From assembly GCF_035818615.1 (NCBI RefSeq), contig NZ_JAYKZY010000002.1:2668501-2732500 (forward strand): a DNA stretch of 64,000 bases, in the 5' to 3' direction. This stretch comes from Sphingobium sp. CR2-8. Lineage in GTDB: Bacteria > Pseudomonadota > Alphaproteobacteria > Sphingomonadales > Sphingomonadaceae. Position numbers and translations under genes: made by a program. Positions 1 to 8,958 of this stretch are shown here, piece after piece. Numbering within the stretch: the first letter of the stretch is position 1; each line of letters opens with the position of its first letter. The notes under the pieces were generated by a model. The model saw only the letters and a list, made by a program, of their open reading frames with translations. It was not told where the DNA came from and did no database searches.

Positions 1-465
1 GGCGGCGGTGATCTTGTAACCCTGGCTTGCAGGCCCTTCGACGAAGACGGGGGTGCCGCCCGCAAAGTTCACGATGTCGGGATAGCTGACCCAGTAAGGT
101 GCCGGGATGATGACTTCGTCACCCACGTCGACCGTCGCGATCAGCGCGTTGAAAAGCGTGTGCTTGCCGCCCGAATTGACGCTGATCTGGCTGCGCTTGT
201 AGGTCAGGCCATTGTCGCGCTTGAACTTGAAGGCGACTGCATCCTTGACCTCCGCCGTGCCGTCCACGTCGGTGTAGCGGGTCTGGTTGTTGCGGATCGC
301 GGCGATGCCGGCTTCCTTGACGAAATCGGGCGTGTCGAAGTCCGGCTCCCCGGCCGACAGACCAATCACGTCCACGCCTTCGGCCTTGAGCGCATTCACG
401 CGCGCGCTCATGGCGAGCGTGGCGGACGGCTGGATGCGACCCAAGGCGGCGGAAGTCTGGCTCAT
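1..465 (-). CDS. aspC: Aspartate aminotransferase (class I/II PLP aminotransferase), 3' part missing
   Basis: Only the first 155 codons are present; the frame stays open to the left edge of the window. The N-terminus starts MSQTSAALGRIQPSATLAMS and carries the family hallmark SAGEPDFDTPDF (about residues 34-45). Further along are NQTRYTDVDG and SVNSGGKHTLFNAL, which contribute to the PLP site in fold-type I aminotransferases of the AAT-I gamma group (alphaproteobacterial AatA/AspC). The enzyme exchanges amino groups between aspartate and 2-oxoglutarate in the cytoplasm. The catalytic PLP lysine lies in the missing part. The start ATG (463-465 on the complement) is the only one that gives the full family N-terminus. 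A related prephenate or aromatic aminotransferase cannot be excluded from this half alone. Confidence 0.85.
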   Translation of the reverse strand, partial: MSQTSAALGRIQPSATLAMSARVNALKAEGVDVIGLSAGEPDFDTPDFVKEAGIAAIRNNQTRYTDVDGTAEVKDAVAFKFKRDNGLTYKRSQISVNSGGKHTLFNALIATVDVGDEVIIPAPYWVSYPDIVNFAGGTPVFVEGPASQGYKITAA

Positions 466-539
466 GGTAATAAACTCTCTCCAGAGCGATTTCGAAGCGG
501 TCGGCATCGCCCGCTGGCTCGGCAATCGCGCACCAAAAA

Positions 540-567
540 AATATAGAATCCCCAAGGCCCGCAACAA
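540..567 (-). promoter_or_regulatory. Possible sigma-70 promoter of the aspartate aminotransferase gene
   Basis: On the minus strand TTGTTG (562-567) and TATATT (540-545) are separated by 16 bases and lie about 75 bases before the start codon. The match is only moderate, and it sits in an AT-rich patch (530-552) that stands out from its GC-rich surroundings. Confidence 0.35.
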
Positions 568-680
568 AAGCGGACGCGGCGTCCCTTAGTGCGCAACGGA
601 CGCAGGGGCAACCGGCCAGATGGCGCTTAATGGCTTTACGGTAGGATAGACTGGCTATCGCGCCCAGATCAGCACGGCCG

Positions 681-725
681 GTTCAGCGTGCCACCGTTCA
701 GCGTGCCCCCGTTCAGCGCGCCCAT
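681..725. repeat. Three tandem copies of a 15-bp unit at the 3' end of pabC
   Basis: Units at 681-695, 696-710 and 711-725 each begin GTTCAGCG and differ at a few positions. The third copy contains the stop codon of the neighbouring minus-strand gene (713-715), so the array starts inside that gene and runs downstream. A 15-bp period equals five codons. Confidence 0.8.
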
Positions 726-1336
726 GTCGCAGCGACCATGCCGCGCGACGCGTTGCCGATGAAGAAGCCGCCCTCCAGATCATAGGGGCGCAGGTCGCCT
801 TCCACCGCTTCGCCCATGTCGATCAGGCTCCGGCGCAAGATACCGGGCAGTATGCCGCGCGACAAAGGCGGCGTCACCAGCTTGTCGCCGCGCTCCACGA
901 ACAGGGAGGAAAAACAGCCTTCGGTCAGATAGCCCTGCGCATCGATCAGCAGCACTTCATAGGTGCCCCCGCGTTTGAGCGCGTCGCGATACAGGCTGCG
1001 GTCGCTGGTCTTGTGCAGCAGCCGCTGGTCGTCGGCGGGTGCATGGCGTGGCACGGCGGCGACCTTCATGATCGGGTCGGGCCAGCTGCGATGATCGCGC
1101 ACCTCGATCGCCATCGATCCGCGCCGCGACACCATCAGCCGCACACGACTGCGCTGGCGCAGGCGGAAGGTCGCGGCCTGCAATTCGTTGCGCACCTCAT
1201 GGCGATCGAACTGAAATCCCAGCGCGATGGCGCTCGCCTTGATCCGTTCCAGATGCAGGTCCAGCAACCTGATGCCTTCGAGCGGGTCGAAAGCCATGGT
1301 TTCGATGAGGTCGAACCGTCCGTCAGCCAATGCCAT
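713..1336 (-). CDS. pabC: Aminotransferase class IV, probable 4-amino-4-deoxychorismate lyase
   Basis: The product is 207 residues, short for the family but with its landmarks: FDLIETMAFDP at the N-terminus, LHLERIKASAIALGF, and near the C-terminus YLTEGCFSSLFVERGDKLVTPPLSRGILPGILR, the class IV aminotransferase PLP-phosphate region. PabC releases pyruvate from aminodeoxychorismate to give p-aminobenzoate for folate. That role fits its place directly downstream of pabB. The start ATG has GAAGAG a few bases upstream. The gene is in the same frame as pabB but separated by 72 bases with several stops. Branched-chain or D-amino acid aminotransferases share the fold; context favours PabC. Confidence 0.8.
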   Translation of the reverse strand: MALADGRFDLIETMAFDPLEGIRLLDLHLERIKASAIALGFQFDRHEVRNELQAATFRLRQRSRVRLMVSRRGSMAIEVRDHRSWPDPIMKVAAVPRHAPADDQRLLHKTSDRSLYRDALKRGGTYEVLLIDAQGYLTEGCFSSLFVERGDKLVTPPLSRGILPGILRRSLIDMGEAVEGDLRPYDLEGGFFIGNASRGMVAATWAR

Positions 1337-1408
1337 TGAAACTCTTCAAGTCCCTAAGCGCCGAAAATCCAGCGCCCCCAAAGTCATGCCCCAAATTCAC
1401 CGCTCACG

Positions 1409-2575
1409 TCATCGGGTCGAAAGGAAGCGCCCCTTCGCCAGACATTCCGCCCATTCGGACGCGCAATCCGAATCCGCGACGATGCCCGACCCCAGACCCA
1501 GCCGACCGATCCCTCTGCCTTCTTCGACGCAAATGGTGCGGATGGCAACATTGAAGGCGGCGTCCCCTTCCGGATCGATCCAGCCCATCGTGCCGGTATA
1601 GACGCCCCGCGCATGGGGTTCGACCATGTCGATGATCTCCATCGCCCGCACCTTGGGCGCGCCGGTGATGGAGCCGCAGGGGAACAGCACGCGCAGCACG
1701 TCGACGGGCGACAGGCCGGGCAGAACGCGCGCGCGCACGGTCGATACCAGCTGATGCACGGTCGGAAAGCTTTCGACCTTGAACAGGTCGGGCACCGTCA
1801 CGCTGCCCGCGCGCGACACGCGCGACAGGTCGTTGCGCAACAGGTCGACGATCATCAGATTTTCGGCGCGCTGCTTGGCGTCGCTTTCCAGCCAACGGGC
1901 CTGTTCAGCATCTTCGGCCGGGTCGGCGGCGCGGGTCGCGGTGCCCTTCATCGGCCGGGCGGTCAGCTGCCCGCGCACCTGGGTGAAGAACAGTTCGGGC
2001 GAAAAAGACAGGATGGACCGGTCGCCGGTGCGGATCACCCCACCATAGCCCGCCGCCGCGCGCGGCCGGATCGCGGCATAGAGCGCGAGGGGATCGCCCG
2101 ACAAGGCGACGTCGCAGGGAAAGGTCAGGTTGACCTGATAGATGTCGCCCGCCCGGATATAGTCCTGTACGCGGGTGAAGGCCGCGGCATAGGCGGTTTC
2201 GTCGATCAAGGGGCGCAGCGGGCCGACGGTGGCATCCGCCGGATCGGGCAGCAGCGCAGGCAGGCTGTCGGACGGGATCAGCCGCACCCCTTCGAACAGG
2301 CCGAACCACAGCAGCGGCGCGCCGCCGCTCTCCTGCGCCCGGGCGACGGGGGCCAGCCGATCCTCCAGCGCCAGGCCAGCGGCATAGGCCATATAGCCTG
2401 CGGCATGCAGGCCCCTGTCCTGCGCCTCGGCCAGGCGATCGAGCGCAGGCTGCACATCGGCCATATCATGGGCGACGATGAAATCGACCGGATCGCGGTA
2501 GAGCCGCGCAGGCGCGGCGCGGGCGCGCGCATCGTCGAACAGGCAAAAGGCTTCATCGGGACCGGGCAGACGCAT
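1409..2575 (-). CDS. pabB: Aminodeoxychorismate synthase component I
   Basis: A chorismate-binding enzyme of 388 residues that converts chorismate, with ammonia from a glutaminase subunit, to 4-amino-4-deoxychorismate. The C-terminal two thirds match the chorismate-binding domain: GDIYQVNLTFPC, RSILSFSPELFF, ENLMIVDLLRNDLSRV and CGSITGAPKVRAMEIID. The motif RPMKGTATR has lysine where anthranilate synthases have alanine (PIAGT), which is the usual mark of PabB. It lies 72 bases upstream of pabC. Its glutaminase partner PabA is not in the window. Confidence 0.9.
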   Translation of the reverse strand: MRLPGPDEAFCLFDDARARAAPARLYRDPVDFIVAHDMADVQPALDRLAEAQDRGLHAAGYMAYAAGLALEDRLAPVARAQESGGAPLLWFGLFEGVRLIPSDSLPALLPDPADATVGPLRPLIDETAYAAAFTRVQDYIRAGDIYQVNLTFPCDVALSGDPLALYAAIRPRAAAGYGGVIRTGDRSILSFSPELFFTQVRGQLTARPMKGTATRAADPAEDAEQARWLESDAKQRAENLMIVDLLRNDLSRVSRAGSVTVPDLFKVESFPTVHQLVSTVRARVLPGLSPVDVLRVLFPCGSITGAPKVRAMEIIDMVEPHARGVYTGTMGWIDPEGDAAFNVAIRTICVEEGRGIGRLGLGSGIVADSDCASEWAECLAKGRFLSTR

Positions 2576-2628
2576 GGCGCTTCTTAACAGGCTTTACGAT
2601 GGGGGAAAGGCGGTAAGAATCGCCGCTC

Positions 2629-3045
2629 ATGTTGCGCGAAGGCATCAAAGTCCCTAGCGCCCAGAGCATGACCGATCCCGCGCCCCCATCCGACCGTCCG
2701 GTCGGCGCCGCCATCGCCCATGGGCTGCGCGGTCGATGCCCGGCCTGCGGCGAAGGGCGGATGTTCGCCCGCTTCCTGAAACCCGCGCCGACCTGCCCGC
2801 ATTGCGGCTTGTCGCTCGACGTGCATCAGGCGGACGACTTTCCCGCCTATATCGTCATACTGCTCCTGGGCCATATCCTGGTGCCGCTTATGATCGAAGT
2901 GAACAGCGCCTTGGCCATCCCGCTGGGCTGGCAGGCGCTGATCTGGCCCGGCCTGGCGATCGCGCTGGCGGTGGCGATGATCCAGCCGGTCAAGGGCGCC
3001 GTGATCGCCGTGCAATGGAGCCGACGCATGGCCGGCTTCACCTGA
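2629..3045 (+). CDS. DUF983 family membrane protein with zinc ribbon
   Basis: A small protein of 138 residues, or 125 if translation begins at the second ATG (2668). It contains GRCPACGEGRMFARFLKPAP followed by CPHCG, two CxxC pairs expected to bind zinc, then two hydrophobic stretches (about residues 80-98 and 105-125) that look like membrane helices. This is the DUF983 layout, seen in many Alphaproteobacteria, sometimes near cytochrome oxidase genes. The function is not established. Neither possible start has a strong ribosome binding site. Confidence 0.8.
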   Translation: MLREGIKVPSAQSMTDPAPPSDRPVGAAIAHGLRGRCPACGEGRMFARFLKPAPTCPHCGLSLDVHQADDFPAYIVILLLGHILVPLMIEVNSALAIPLGWQALIWPGLAIALAVAMIQPVKGAVIAVQWSRRMAGFT

Positions 3046-3068
3046 TCGTCTTTCAGTCGGGTTGCAGT

Positions 3069-3506
3069 TCAGTCGGGCTGGCGCAGGAAGTTCAGTTCCA
3101 TCGCCTCACGCAGCGTCTCGTCGATCGCGCGGCGTCCCTCGGCGCCATGGGTGACGACGGTGGTGTCGCAGGTCGCGACACACACGCCCTTCTGGAATCC
3201 CGCCGAACTGATCGTCCAACTGGTGCGGCCGATATGGCCGATCGCGCAATGCACCTCGAACGGATAGGGGAAATGCGATTCCTCCACGAAGTTCAGGTTC
3301 ACGTTGGCGACCAGCCAGCGCACGCCCTGTTCCTGCGGATGGCGGCCCATATGGTGGTGAAACCGGATGCGCGCCGTTTCGAATATGCCGGAAATCGCCA
3401 CATTGTTGATGTGGCCCATGGTGTCGAGATCCTGGAACCGCGTGTCGATGCTGGTCACGAAGCGATAGGCCTCTGCGTTCAGACGCCAGGATTCGGGTTT
3501 GGCCAT
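3069..3506 (-). CDS. Acyl-CoA thioesterase of the hotdog fold (4HBT-like)
   Basis: The product is 145 residues. The segment TSIDTRFQDLDTMGHINNVAISGIFETARIRF matches the active-site region of the 4-hydroxybenzoyl-CoA thioesterase/YbgC superfamily, with the catalytic-type aspartate in RFQDLDTMGHINN. It probably hydrolyses an acyl-CoA in the cytoplasm; the substrate cannot be told from sequence. It is a single gene facing the DUF983 gene, with a 23-base gap between the two stops. Confidence 0.8.
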   Translation of the reverse strand: MAKPESWRLNAEAYRFVTSIDTRFQDLDTMGHINNVAISGIFETARIRFHHHMGRHPQEQGVRWLVANVNLNFVEESHFPYPFEVHCAIGHIGRTSWTISSAGFQKGVCVATCDTTVVTHGAEGRRAIDETLREAMELNFLRQPD

Positions 3507-3708
3507 GTCCTGCTATTTCCCTGATTATGAACGTCCTGACCTCTTAACCCGGATGGCGGGTGATGCAATCACTGCCGCAAATATGACGCAACTGCGGCCT
3601 TTTGGACACAGAGCGTAGCAAGCAGCAACGAAGCGTTTCGCGCGAAGCGGTGGACTTGGCGCGGCTGGCGACATAGTTTCGCTTCCGCCACGACCGACAG
3701 GACTCATC

Positions 3709-4947
3709 ATGCAACGCTATAGCCGGGCCGCCATCTTCCTGCACTGGGCGATCGCCGCCCTGCTCGCCTTCCAGATCAGCGTCGGCTGGGCGCTCGAGGG
3801 GCTGGGCGCACGCGGCTTTGCGCTGTATCAGCTGCACAAGTCGGTGGGCATCACCGTGCTGGCGCTGACGCTGGCGCGGATCGCCATACGCTATTGGAAA
3901 CCGCGCCCGGCAAAGCTGGAGGGCGGATGGCAGGGCGCACTCGCGTCGGCCGTGCATGTCGGCCTCTACGCCTTCATGTTGGGCGCGCCGCTCACCGGCT
4001 GGGCGCTGGTATCGACCGCGAAGGTCAAGGTGCCCACCTTGATCTTCGGCGTCCTGCCCCTGCCCCACTTGCCGCTGCCCGCCAGCGCGCATGGCATCGC
4101 GGAAAATGGCCATGGCCTGCTCGCCTGGATCGGCATCGCGCTGGTCGCCCTCCATGTCGCGGGCGCGCTACGCCACCATCTGCTGATGCGCGATGGCCTC
4201 ATCTGGCGCATGGTGCCGGGGCGCTCGACCGCGCTGCTGATCGCCCTGCCCGCGCTGATCCTGGTCGGCTTCGGCGTCGGCCGCGCGATCCTGCCCGCGC
4301 CACAGGCTGCGCCCGCCGCCGCTCAACCGGTTGCCCAACAACCAGAGGAGGACGCGCAACCCGCCACCATCGCCGAAGCGGCCAACGCCAGCCTTCCCGC
4401 CGACAACGCCGCCGCCAATGCCGCGCAGTCGGCCGTCGAGGAACCCGTCGGCCCGCCGCCCGCCTGGACCGTGCAACCGGGTGGCCGTATCGGCTTTTCG
4501 GTCGGCAATGATGGCGAGACGATCAGCGGCCGCTTCGCCAAATGGACCGCGCGGATCGTGATGGACCCCGACCATCCCGACAGCGCCGATATCAACGTGA
4601 CGATCGACATGGCCTCGGCCAGCGTGGGGGACGCCTATAAGGACGGCATGCTGCCGGGCGAAGAGTTTTTCGGCGTGGCGGCGCATCCGACCGCGACCTT
4701 CGTCGCGAAAGGGGCGGAATCAACCGGCCCCGGCCGCTACCGCGCCAGCGGCACGCTGACGCTGAAAGGCGTATCGAAGCCGCAGACGATCCGCTTCACC
4801 CTGTCGGGCAAGGACGCCGTCAGAAAGGTCAGCGGCAGCGCCACCATCGCCCGTGCGCCCTTCGGCGTGGGCAATGGCGACAGCAGCGGCGGCCTGGGTC
4901 CGCAGGTCGCGCTGACGTTCGACTTCACGGCAAAGCGGAAACCATAA
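3709..4947 (+). CDS. Cytochrome b561 domain fused to a YceI-like domain
   Basis: The product is 412 residues in two parts. Residues 1-190 form a four-helix cytochrome b561 membrane domain with histidines in FLHWAIAALLAFQ, YQLHKSVGIT, AVHVGLYAFM and ENGHGLLAWIG placed as haem ligands. A fifth hydrophobic segment and an Ala/Pro-rich linker (about 190-245) follow. Residues about 245-412 are a YceI lipocalin-like domain (WTVQPGGRIGFSVGN, FFGVAAHPTATFVA, GVSKPQTIRFTL), a fold that binds isoprenoid-like lipids. Expected topology is an inner-membrane anchor with a periplasmic lipid-binding domain; a role in quinol oxidation is inferred only. ATG 3709 gives the normal b561 N-terminus. Confidence 0.88.
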   Translation: MQRYSRAAIFLHWAIAALLAFQISVGWALEGLGARGFALYQLHKSVGITVLALTLARIAIRYWKPRPAKLEGGWQGALASAVHVGLYAFMLGAPLTGWALVSTAKVKVPTLIFGVLPLPHLPLPASAHGIAENGHGLLAWIGIALVALHVAGALRHHLLMRDGLIWRMVPGRSTALLIALPALILVGFGVGRAILPAPQAAPAAAQPVAQQPEEDAQPATIAEAANASLPADNAAANAAQSAVEEPVGPPPAWTVQPGGRIGFSVGNDGETISGRFAKWTARIVMDPDHPDSADINVTIDMASASVGDAYKDGMLPGEEFFGVAAHPTATFVAKGAESTGPGRYRASGTLTLKGVSKPQTIRFTLSGKDAVRKVSGSATIARAPFGVGNGDSSGGLGPQVALTFDFTAKRKP

Positions 4948-5105
4948 GGCACGCCGCGCCACCACTGGGCTGAAACCGCGTCTCCGATCAGTGTGATCGG
5001 ACAAATCATTGCGCGCGTTCATGGCCCGACTAATAGAATCTTGCCTTGACGCCCGGACAAGCGTAGGTGCGCCCCCTATTTTATCAGATGCGAAGGAGAC
5101 TCGAC

Positions 5106-6476
5106 GTGGCGGCGAAGTGGACGCCGGAAAGCTGGCGGAGCCAAAAGGGCATTCAGATGCCCTTTTATCGGGATGCGGGCGCCTTGGCGTCGGTAGAGGC
5201 CCAGCTTGGCCAGTTTCCGCCCCTCGTCTTCGCGGGCGAGGCACGCAATCTGAAGGCCGACCTGGCCAAGGTCGTGACCGGCGACGCCTTCCTGTTGCAG
5301 GGCGGCGATTGCGCCGAAAGTTTCGCGGAGTTCCATCCGAACAACATCCGCGACACCTTCCGCGTGCTGCTCCAGATGGCGGTCGTGCTGACCTTCGCGT
5401 CGAAGCTGCCGGTGGTGAAGGTCGGCCGCATGGCGGGCCAGTTCGCCAAGCCGCGTTCGGCCGATACCGAAGTCATCGATGGCGTCGAGCTGCCCAGCTA
5501 TCGCGGAGACAATGTCAACGACATCGCCTTCACCGCACAAGGGCGCGAGCCGGACCCGCAGCGCATGGTGCAGGCCTATAATCAGTCGGCCGCGACGCTC
5601 AACCTGCTGCGCGCCTTCTCGACCGGCGGCTATGCCAGCCTGGATCGCGTCCACGGCTGGATGCTCGATTTCATGGGGCGCAGTCCGTGGGCGGCGAAGT
5701 TCGAACAGATGGCCGACCAGATCGGCCAGGCGCTCGACTTCATGCGCGCCTGCGGCCTGTCGGCGGAAACCGTGCCGCAACTGGGCGGAACCAGCTTCTA
5801 CACCAGCCATGAAGCGCTGCTGCTGCCATTCGAACAGGCGCTGACGCGGCAGGACAGCCTGACCGGCGACTGGTACGACACGTCCGCACACATGCTGTGG
5901 ATCGGCGACCGCACCCGCTTCGAAGGGTCGTCCCATGTCGAATATCTGCGCGGCATCGGCAACCCGATCGGCCTCAAATGCGGCCCGTCGCTGGAGCCGG
6001 ACGCGCTGCTGCGCCTGCTCGACACGCTCAACCCCGCGCGCGAAGCCGGGCGCATCACGCTCATCACCCGCTATGGCCATGACAAGATCGAGGCGGGCCT
6101 GCCCAAGCTGGTGCGCGCGGTGTTGCGTGAAGGCCATCCGGTCATCTGGTCCTGCGACCCGATGCACGGCAACGTCATCAAGGCGGCGAACGGCTACAAG
6201 ACGCGCCCGTTCGAGCGTATCCTCGCCGAAGTGCGCGGCTTCTTCGCCGTCCACCGCGCCGAGGGCAGCTTCGGCGGCGGCATCCATGCCGAAATGACCG
6301 GCCAGAATGTGACGGAATGCACCGGCGGCGCCATCGCCATCACCGACGAAGGCCTCGCTGACCGCTACCACACCCATTGCGACCCGCGCCTCAATGCGGC
6401 GCAGAGCCTGGAGCTGGCCTTCCTGCTGGCCGAAATGCTCAACGAAGAACTGAAGGAACGCCGCGCCGCGGCGTGA
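5106..6476 (+). CDS. aroG: 3-deoxy-7-phosphoheptulonate synthase, class II
   Basis: A plant-type (class II) DAHP synthase of 456 residues, catalysing the first shikimate-pathway step from phosphoenolpyruvate and erythrose 4-phosphate. Motifs include [61 protein letters not shown] and [15 protein letters not shown], which cover the metal and PEP sites. I chose GTG 5106 because AAGGAG (5093-5098) lies seven bases before it. An in-frame ATG at 5067 has no such site, and the family N-terminus begins near [10 protein letters not shown] strong terminator follows, so the gene is probably a single unit. Confidence 0.93.
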   Translation: MAAKWTPESWRSQKGIQMPFYRDAGALASVEAQLGQFPPLVFAGEARNLKADLAKVVTGDAFLLQGGDCAESFAEFHPNNIRDTFRVLLQMAVVLTFASKLPVVKVGRMAGQFAKPRSADTEVIDGVELPSYRGDNVNDIAFTAQGREPDPQRMVQAYNQSAATLNLLRAFSTGGYASLDRVHGWMLDFMGRSPWAAKFEQMADQIGQALDFMRACGLSAETVPQLGGTSFYTSHEALLLPFEQALTRQDSLTGDWYDTSAHMLWIGDRTRFEGSSHVEYLRGIGNPIGLKCGPSLEPDALLRLLDTLNPAREAGRITLITRYGHDKIEAGLPKLVRAVLREGHPVIWSCDPMHGNVIKAANGYKTRPFERILAEVRGFFAVHRAEGSFGGGIHAEMTGQNVTECTGGAIAITDEGLADRYHTHCDPRLNAAQSLELAFLLAEMLNEELKERRAAA

Positions 6477-6496
6477 TGTTCTAAGGAAAACAGGTC

Positions 6497-6530
6497 GGGG
6501 CCGGATCGTAAGATCCGGCCCCGTTTCTTT
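6497..6530 (+). terminator. Rho-independent terminator after the DAHP synthase gene
   Basis: A perfect 11-bp stem (GGGGCCGGATC / GATCCGGCCCC, 6497-6507 with 6512-6522) has a GTAA loop and is followed by GTTTCTTT. Confidence 0.9.
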
Positions 6531-6613
6531 ATCGGACCAGCCAATACGTCGATGACGGATTGGGGTGGGTAGCGGGTTTACGGGTGCAAGCACCGTAGAG
6601 AAGACATGAAATT

Positions 6614-6653
6614 CGCCGTCACCCCAGCGAAGGCTGAGGTCTCGGGCGGTGAC
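6614..6653. repeat. Dispersed sphingomonad-type intergenic repeat
   Basis: The segment starts CGCCGTCACCCCAGCGAAGG, contains GAGGTCTCG and ends GGCGGTGAC. Short inverted ends GTCACC (6618-6623) and GGTGAC (6648-6653) bound it. It resembles the CCCCGGCGAAGGCCGGGGT repeats scattered through sphingomonad genomes. The rest of 6531-6790 shows no gene. Confidence 0.55.
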
Positions 6654-6794
6654 GCGCCAAGCGAGGCATGGCATTATCCAGTTGGGTCATACCTCCATGC
6701 TGGTTTCGTCAACGATCCTCCTTTCGGTTTTAAGCACGGGATTTTATTGCCCTGAACTGCTTGGCATTCGCCTGGCCATCTGTATCATGTGACA

Positions 6795-7568
6795 ATGTCT
6801 CATTCACCTTCGGCTCCCCCACTCAATCCGGCCAATGCTCCTAGCACTCGGTTTTTCGGCGGCATTGGCATCGCTCCCGGCGCCCACATACTCGATGTTG
6901 GTTGCGGCAATGGCGACCTCAGTCGCCTCATGGCGGGCATCGCCGGGGCTGGCGGCGAAGTGGTCGCGATTGACCGCAGCGAACAGGCGTTGGCGGCGGC
7001 GCGAGCAATGGAAGCGTTACCGGGCGCCGCCCCCATCCACTATCATGCGGTCGACCTCTCGGGCGACCTACCCGAACTGGGCTTGTTCGATGCGATCGTC
7101 GGTCGGCGGGTGCTGATGTATCTTCCTGATGCCGCAAAGACCCTTGCGCGGTTGGTAAGGCTGGCCAAGCCGGGTGCGATCGTCGCCTTTCAAGAACATG
7201 GACGCGCTGGCCTTCCGGCGGGGAATGGCGATCTCGTGCTTCACCGCCAACTCTATGATTGGAACTGGAGCACGGTCGCGGCGGAGGGTGGCGACGTTGC
7301 TTTGGCACTGGGCCTTGCCGACATGATGCGGCGGGTCGGCCTCTCGGTGAAGGAGACCCGAGCCGAGGCGATCCTGCTGGACCCGGAACAGCCGTCGTTC
7401 CTGCCCACTCTGACGCAGGCGATGCTCCCCCGGATGGTGGAGCGCGGCGTCGCGACAGCCGAACAGGTCGATATGGCCACCCTGCCTCAGCGGATTGAGG
7501 ATGAGCAGCGAGCCGCCGGAGGTTTGATCGTCTGGGACCTTGCCGTCTTCGTCGCGGGCAGCGCCTGA
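6795..7568 (+). CDS. SAM-dependent methyltransferase (class I)
   Basis: The product is 257 residues. The SAM-binding motif I is clear (HILDVGCGNGDLSRLMA, about residues 32-48), followed by the acidic motif II (EVVAIDRSEQAL) and a motif IV-like region (LFDAIVGRRVLMYLPD) as in the UbiE/Methyltransf_25 group. The substrate is unknown. GTG 6789 is an alternative start two codons upstream. There is no clear ribosome binding site. The gene stands alone between a repeat-containing gap and a gap with no recognisable gene, so it may be an accessory insertion between housekeeping genes. Confidence 0.75.
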   Translation: MSHSPSAPPLNPANAPSTRFFGGIGIAPGAHILDVGCGNGDLSRLMAGIAGAGGEVVAIDRSEQALAAARAMEALPGAAPIHYHAVDLSGDLPELGLFDAIVGRRVLMYLPDAAKTLARLVRLAKPGAIVAFQEHGRAGLPAGNGDLVLHRQLYDWNWSTVAAEGGDVALALGLADMMRRVGLSVKETRAEAILLDPEQPSFLPTLTQAMLPRMVERGVATAEQVDMATLPQRIEDEQRAAGGLIVWDLAVFVAGSA

Positions 7569-7952
7569 TGGCGTGATAGTGGGAACCGACCTACGCCTTC
7601 GATACAGGATTGGCCTTTTCGCTCAGCAATGGACGTCCATCGGCCCGCTTGGATCGGCTGGATGTAGTCGACAGCCGCCGGATTAGCTGAACGGCCTCCA
7701 ACCCAGCCGCTGCCTTGGGCGCCCCGTTCCGCAAGCTTATCCAACAGCCTTCCAATGTAGGATTTTATCTGATCTATCCTGATCGATGGATCACCATGCC
7801 TGCCCTTATCTGCCGCGCGAAAAGCATCGCGTCCCTGGTGCGCACGTCCTGCCATCCCGGTGTAGGAAGTGACGCGTCGGGAACGCTTCGCAGGCGCTTC
7901 ACGAGCGCATCGGGCCGATATCGCCCGACAATGGTGTGAACTTCGGCCACCC
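7569..7952. other. Intergenic stretch with no recognisable gene
   Basis: About 384 bases between the methyltransferase gene and the 3' end of the TerC gene. Open frames exist on the minus strand, but none has a family motif, a credible ribosome binding site or convincing codon use. It may be the remnant of a decayed gene. Confidence 0.5.
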
Positions 7953-8738
7953 CTACTCCGCCGCTTTCCGCTGCTGCGCCCGCCGCGCGAAGATGTTCAG
8001 GCATTCGACCAGCGTGGAGAACGCCATCGCCGCATAGATATAGCCCTTGGGCACATGCCCGCCGAAGCCATCGGCGATCAGCACCGCACCGATCATCAGC
8101 AGGAAGCCCAGCGCCAGCATCACCACGGTCGGATTGCGCGCGATGAAGTTGGCGAGCGGATCGGCCGCGATCAGCATCACCGTCACCGCCACGATCACGG
8201 CGATATACATGACCGCCAGGTTATCGGTCATCCCCACCGCCGTCAGGATCGAATCGAGCGAGAAGATCATGTCGAGCAGGATGATCTGCACGATCGCCGC
8301 GCCGAAGGTCATGGTCGCCGCCGCCTTCTTGTCCAGCACGCCATCGGTCGGCGCAGGGTCCATGCTATGATGGATTTCCTTGGTCGCCTTCCAGATCAGG
8401 AACAGCCCGCCCGCGATCAGGATCAGGTCGCGCCAGGAAAAATCGGTTTCGAAGGTCGGCGCGCCGCGACTGTCGAGCGGACCGCTGATCCCCAGATCGA
8501 ACACCGGCTGGGTCAGCCCGACGATCCAGGCGATCATCGACAGCAGGACGAGCCGCATCGCCAGCGCCAGGCCGATGCCGATCTTGCGCGCCTTGGGGCG
8601 CTGCGTCTCGGGCAATTTGTTCGTCAGGATGGAAATGAAGACCAGATTGTCGATGCCCAGCACCACCTCCATCACCACCAGCGCGATCAGCGCGGCGAGG
8701 GCCGTGGGGTCGGTGAAGACGGTGATCAGGCTGTCCAT
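7953..8738 (-). CDS. TerC family integral membrane protein
   Basis: The product is 261 residues with seven or so hydrophobic segments. It carries the two TerC signatures with conserved acidic residues: [14 protein letters not shown] near residue 25 and [16 protein letters not shown] near residue 145. TerC/Alx-type proteins are implicated in metal ion export (manganese in several bacteria) and tellurite resistance; the substrate here is not shown. ATG 8738 was chosen over an upstream in-frame ATG because AAGGAG (8743-8748, complement) sits four bases before it. Confidence 0.88.
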   Translation of the reverse strand: MDSLITVFTDPTALAALIALVVMEVVLGIDNLVFISILTNKLPETQRPKARKIGIGLALAMRLVLLSMIAWIVGLTQPVFDLGISGPLDSRGAPTFETDFSWRDLILIAGGLFLIWKATKEIHHSMDPAPTDGVLDKKAAATMTFGAAIVQIILLDMIFSLDSILTAVGMTDNLAVMYIAVIVAVTVMLIAADPLANFIARNPTVVMLALGFLLMIGAVLIADGFGGHVPKGYIYAAMAFSTLVECLNIFARRAQQRKAAE

Positions 8739-8958
8739 GATGCTCCTTTTGCAGTGCCATCTGGCACGGCATCGCAACGACAGCCGCATGCGTCGGTTCC
8801 GATAGACATGCTTTGTCACATGACAGCGCTAACAAGGCAGGAAGGATGACGCCACATGCTGGACTAGGGGCTTTCTCTCCCCTAGCGATGCAGACACAGC
8901 TTTCTTCCCGGTCCGGCCGCACGGCCGCGATCTTCCGCCCCTTTGCGAAAGGCGTTCC

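Noticed and set aside
1409..2575. Anthranilate synthase component I (TrpE)
   Set aside because: The chorismate site has PMKGT with lysine and the gene is followed by pabC, both favouring PabB.
5076..6674. 532-codon minus-strand open frame opposite the DAHP synthase gene
   Set aside because: It is a shadow of the high-GC coding strand; the plus-strand frame has all family motifs.
7487..7855. 122-codon minus-strand frame beside the methyltransferase
   Set aside because: It overlaps the methyltransferase 3' end, has no ribosome site and no recognisable motif.
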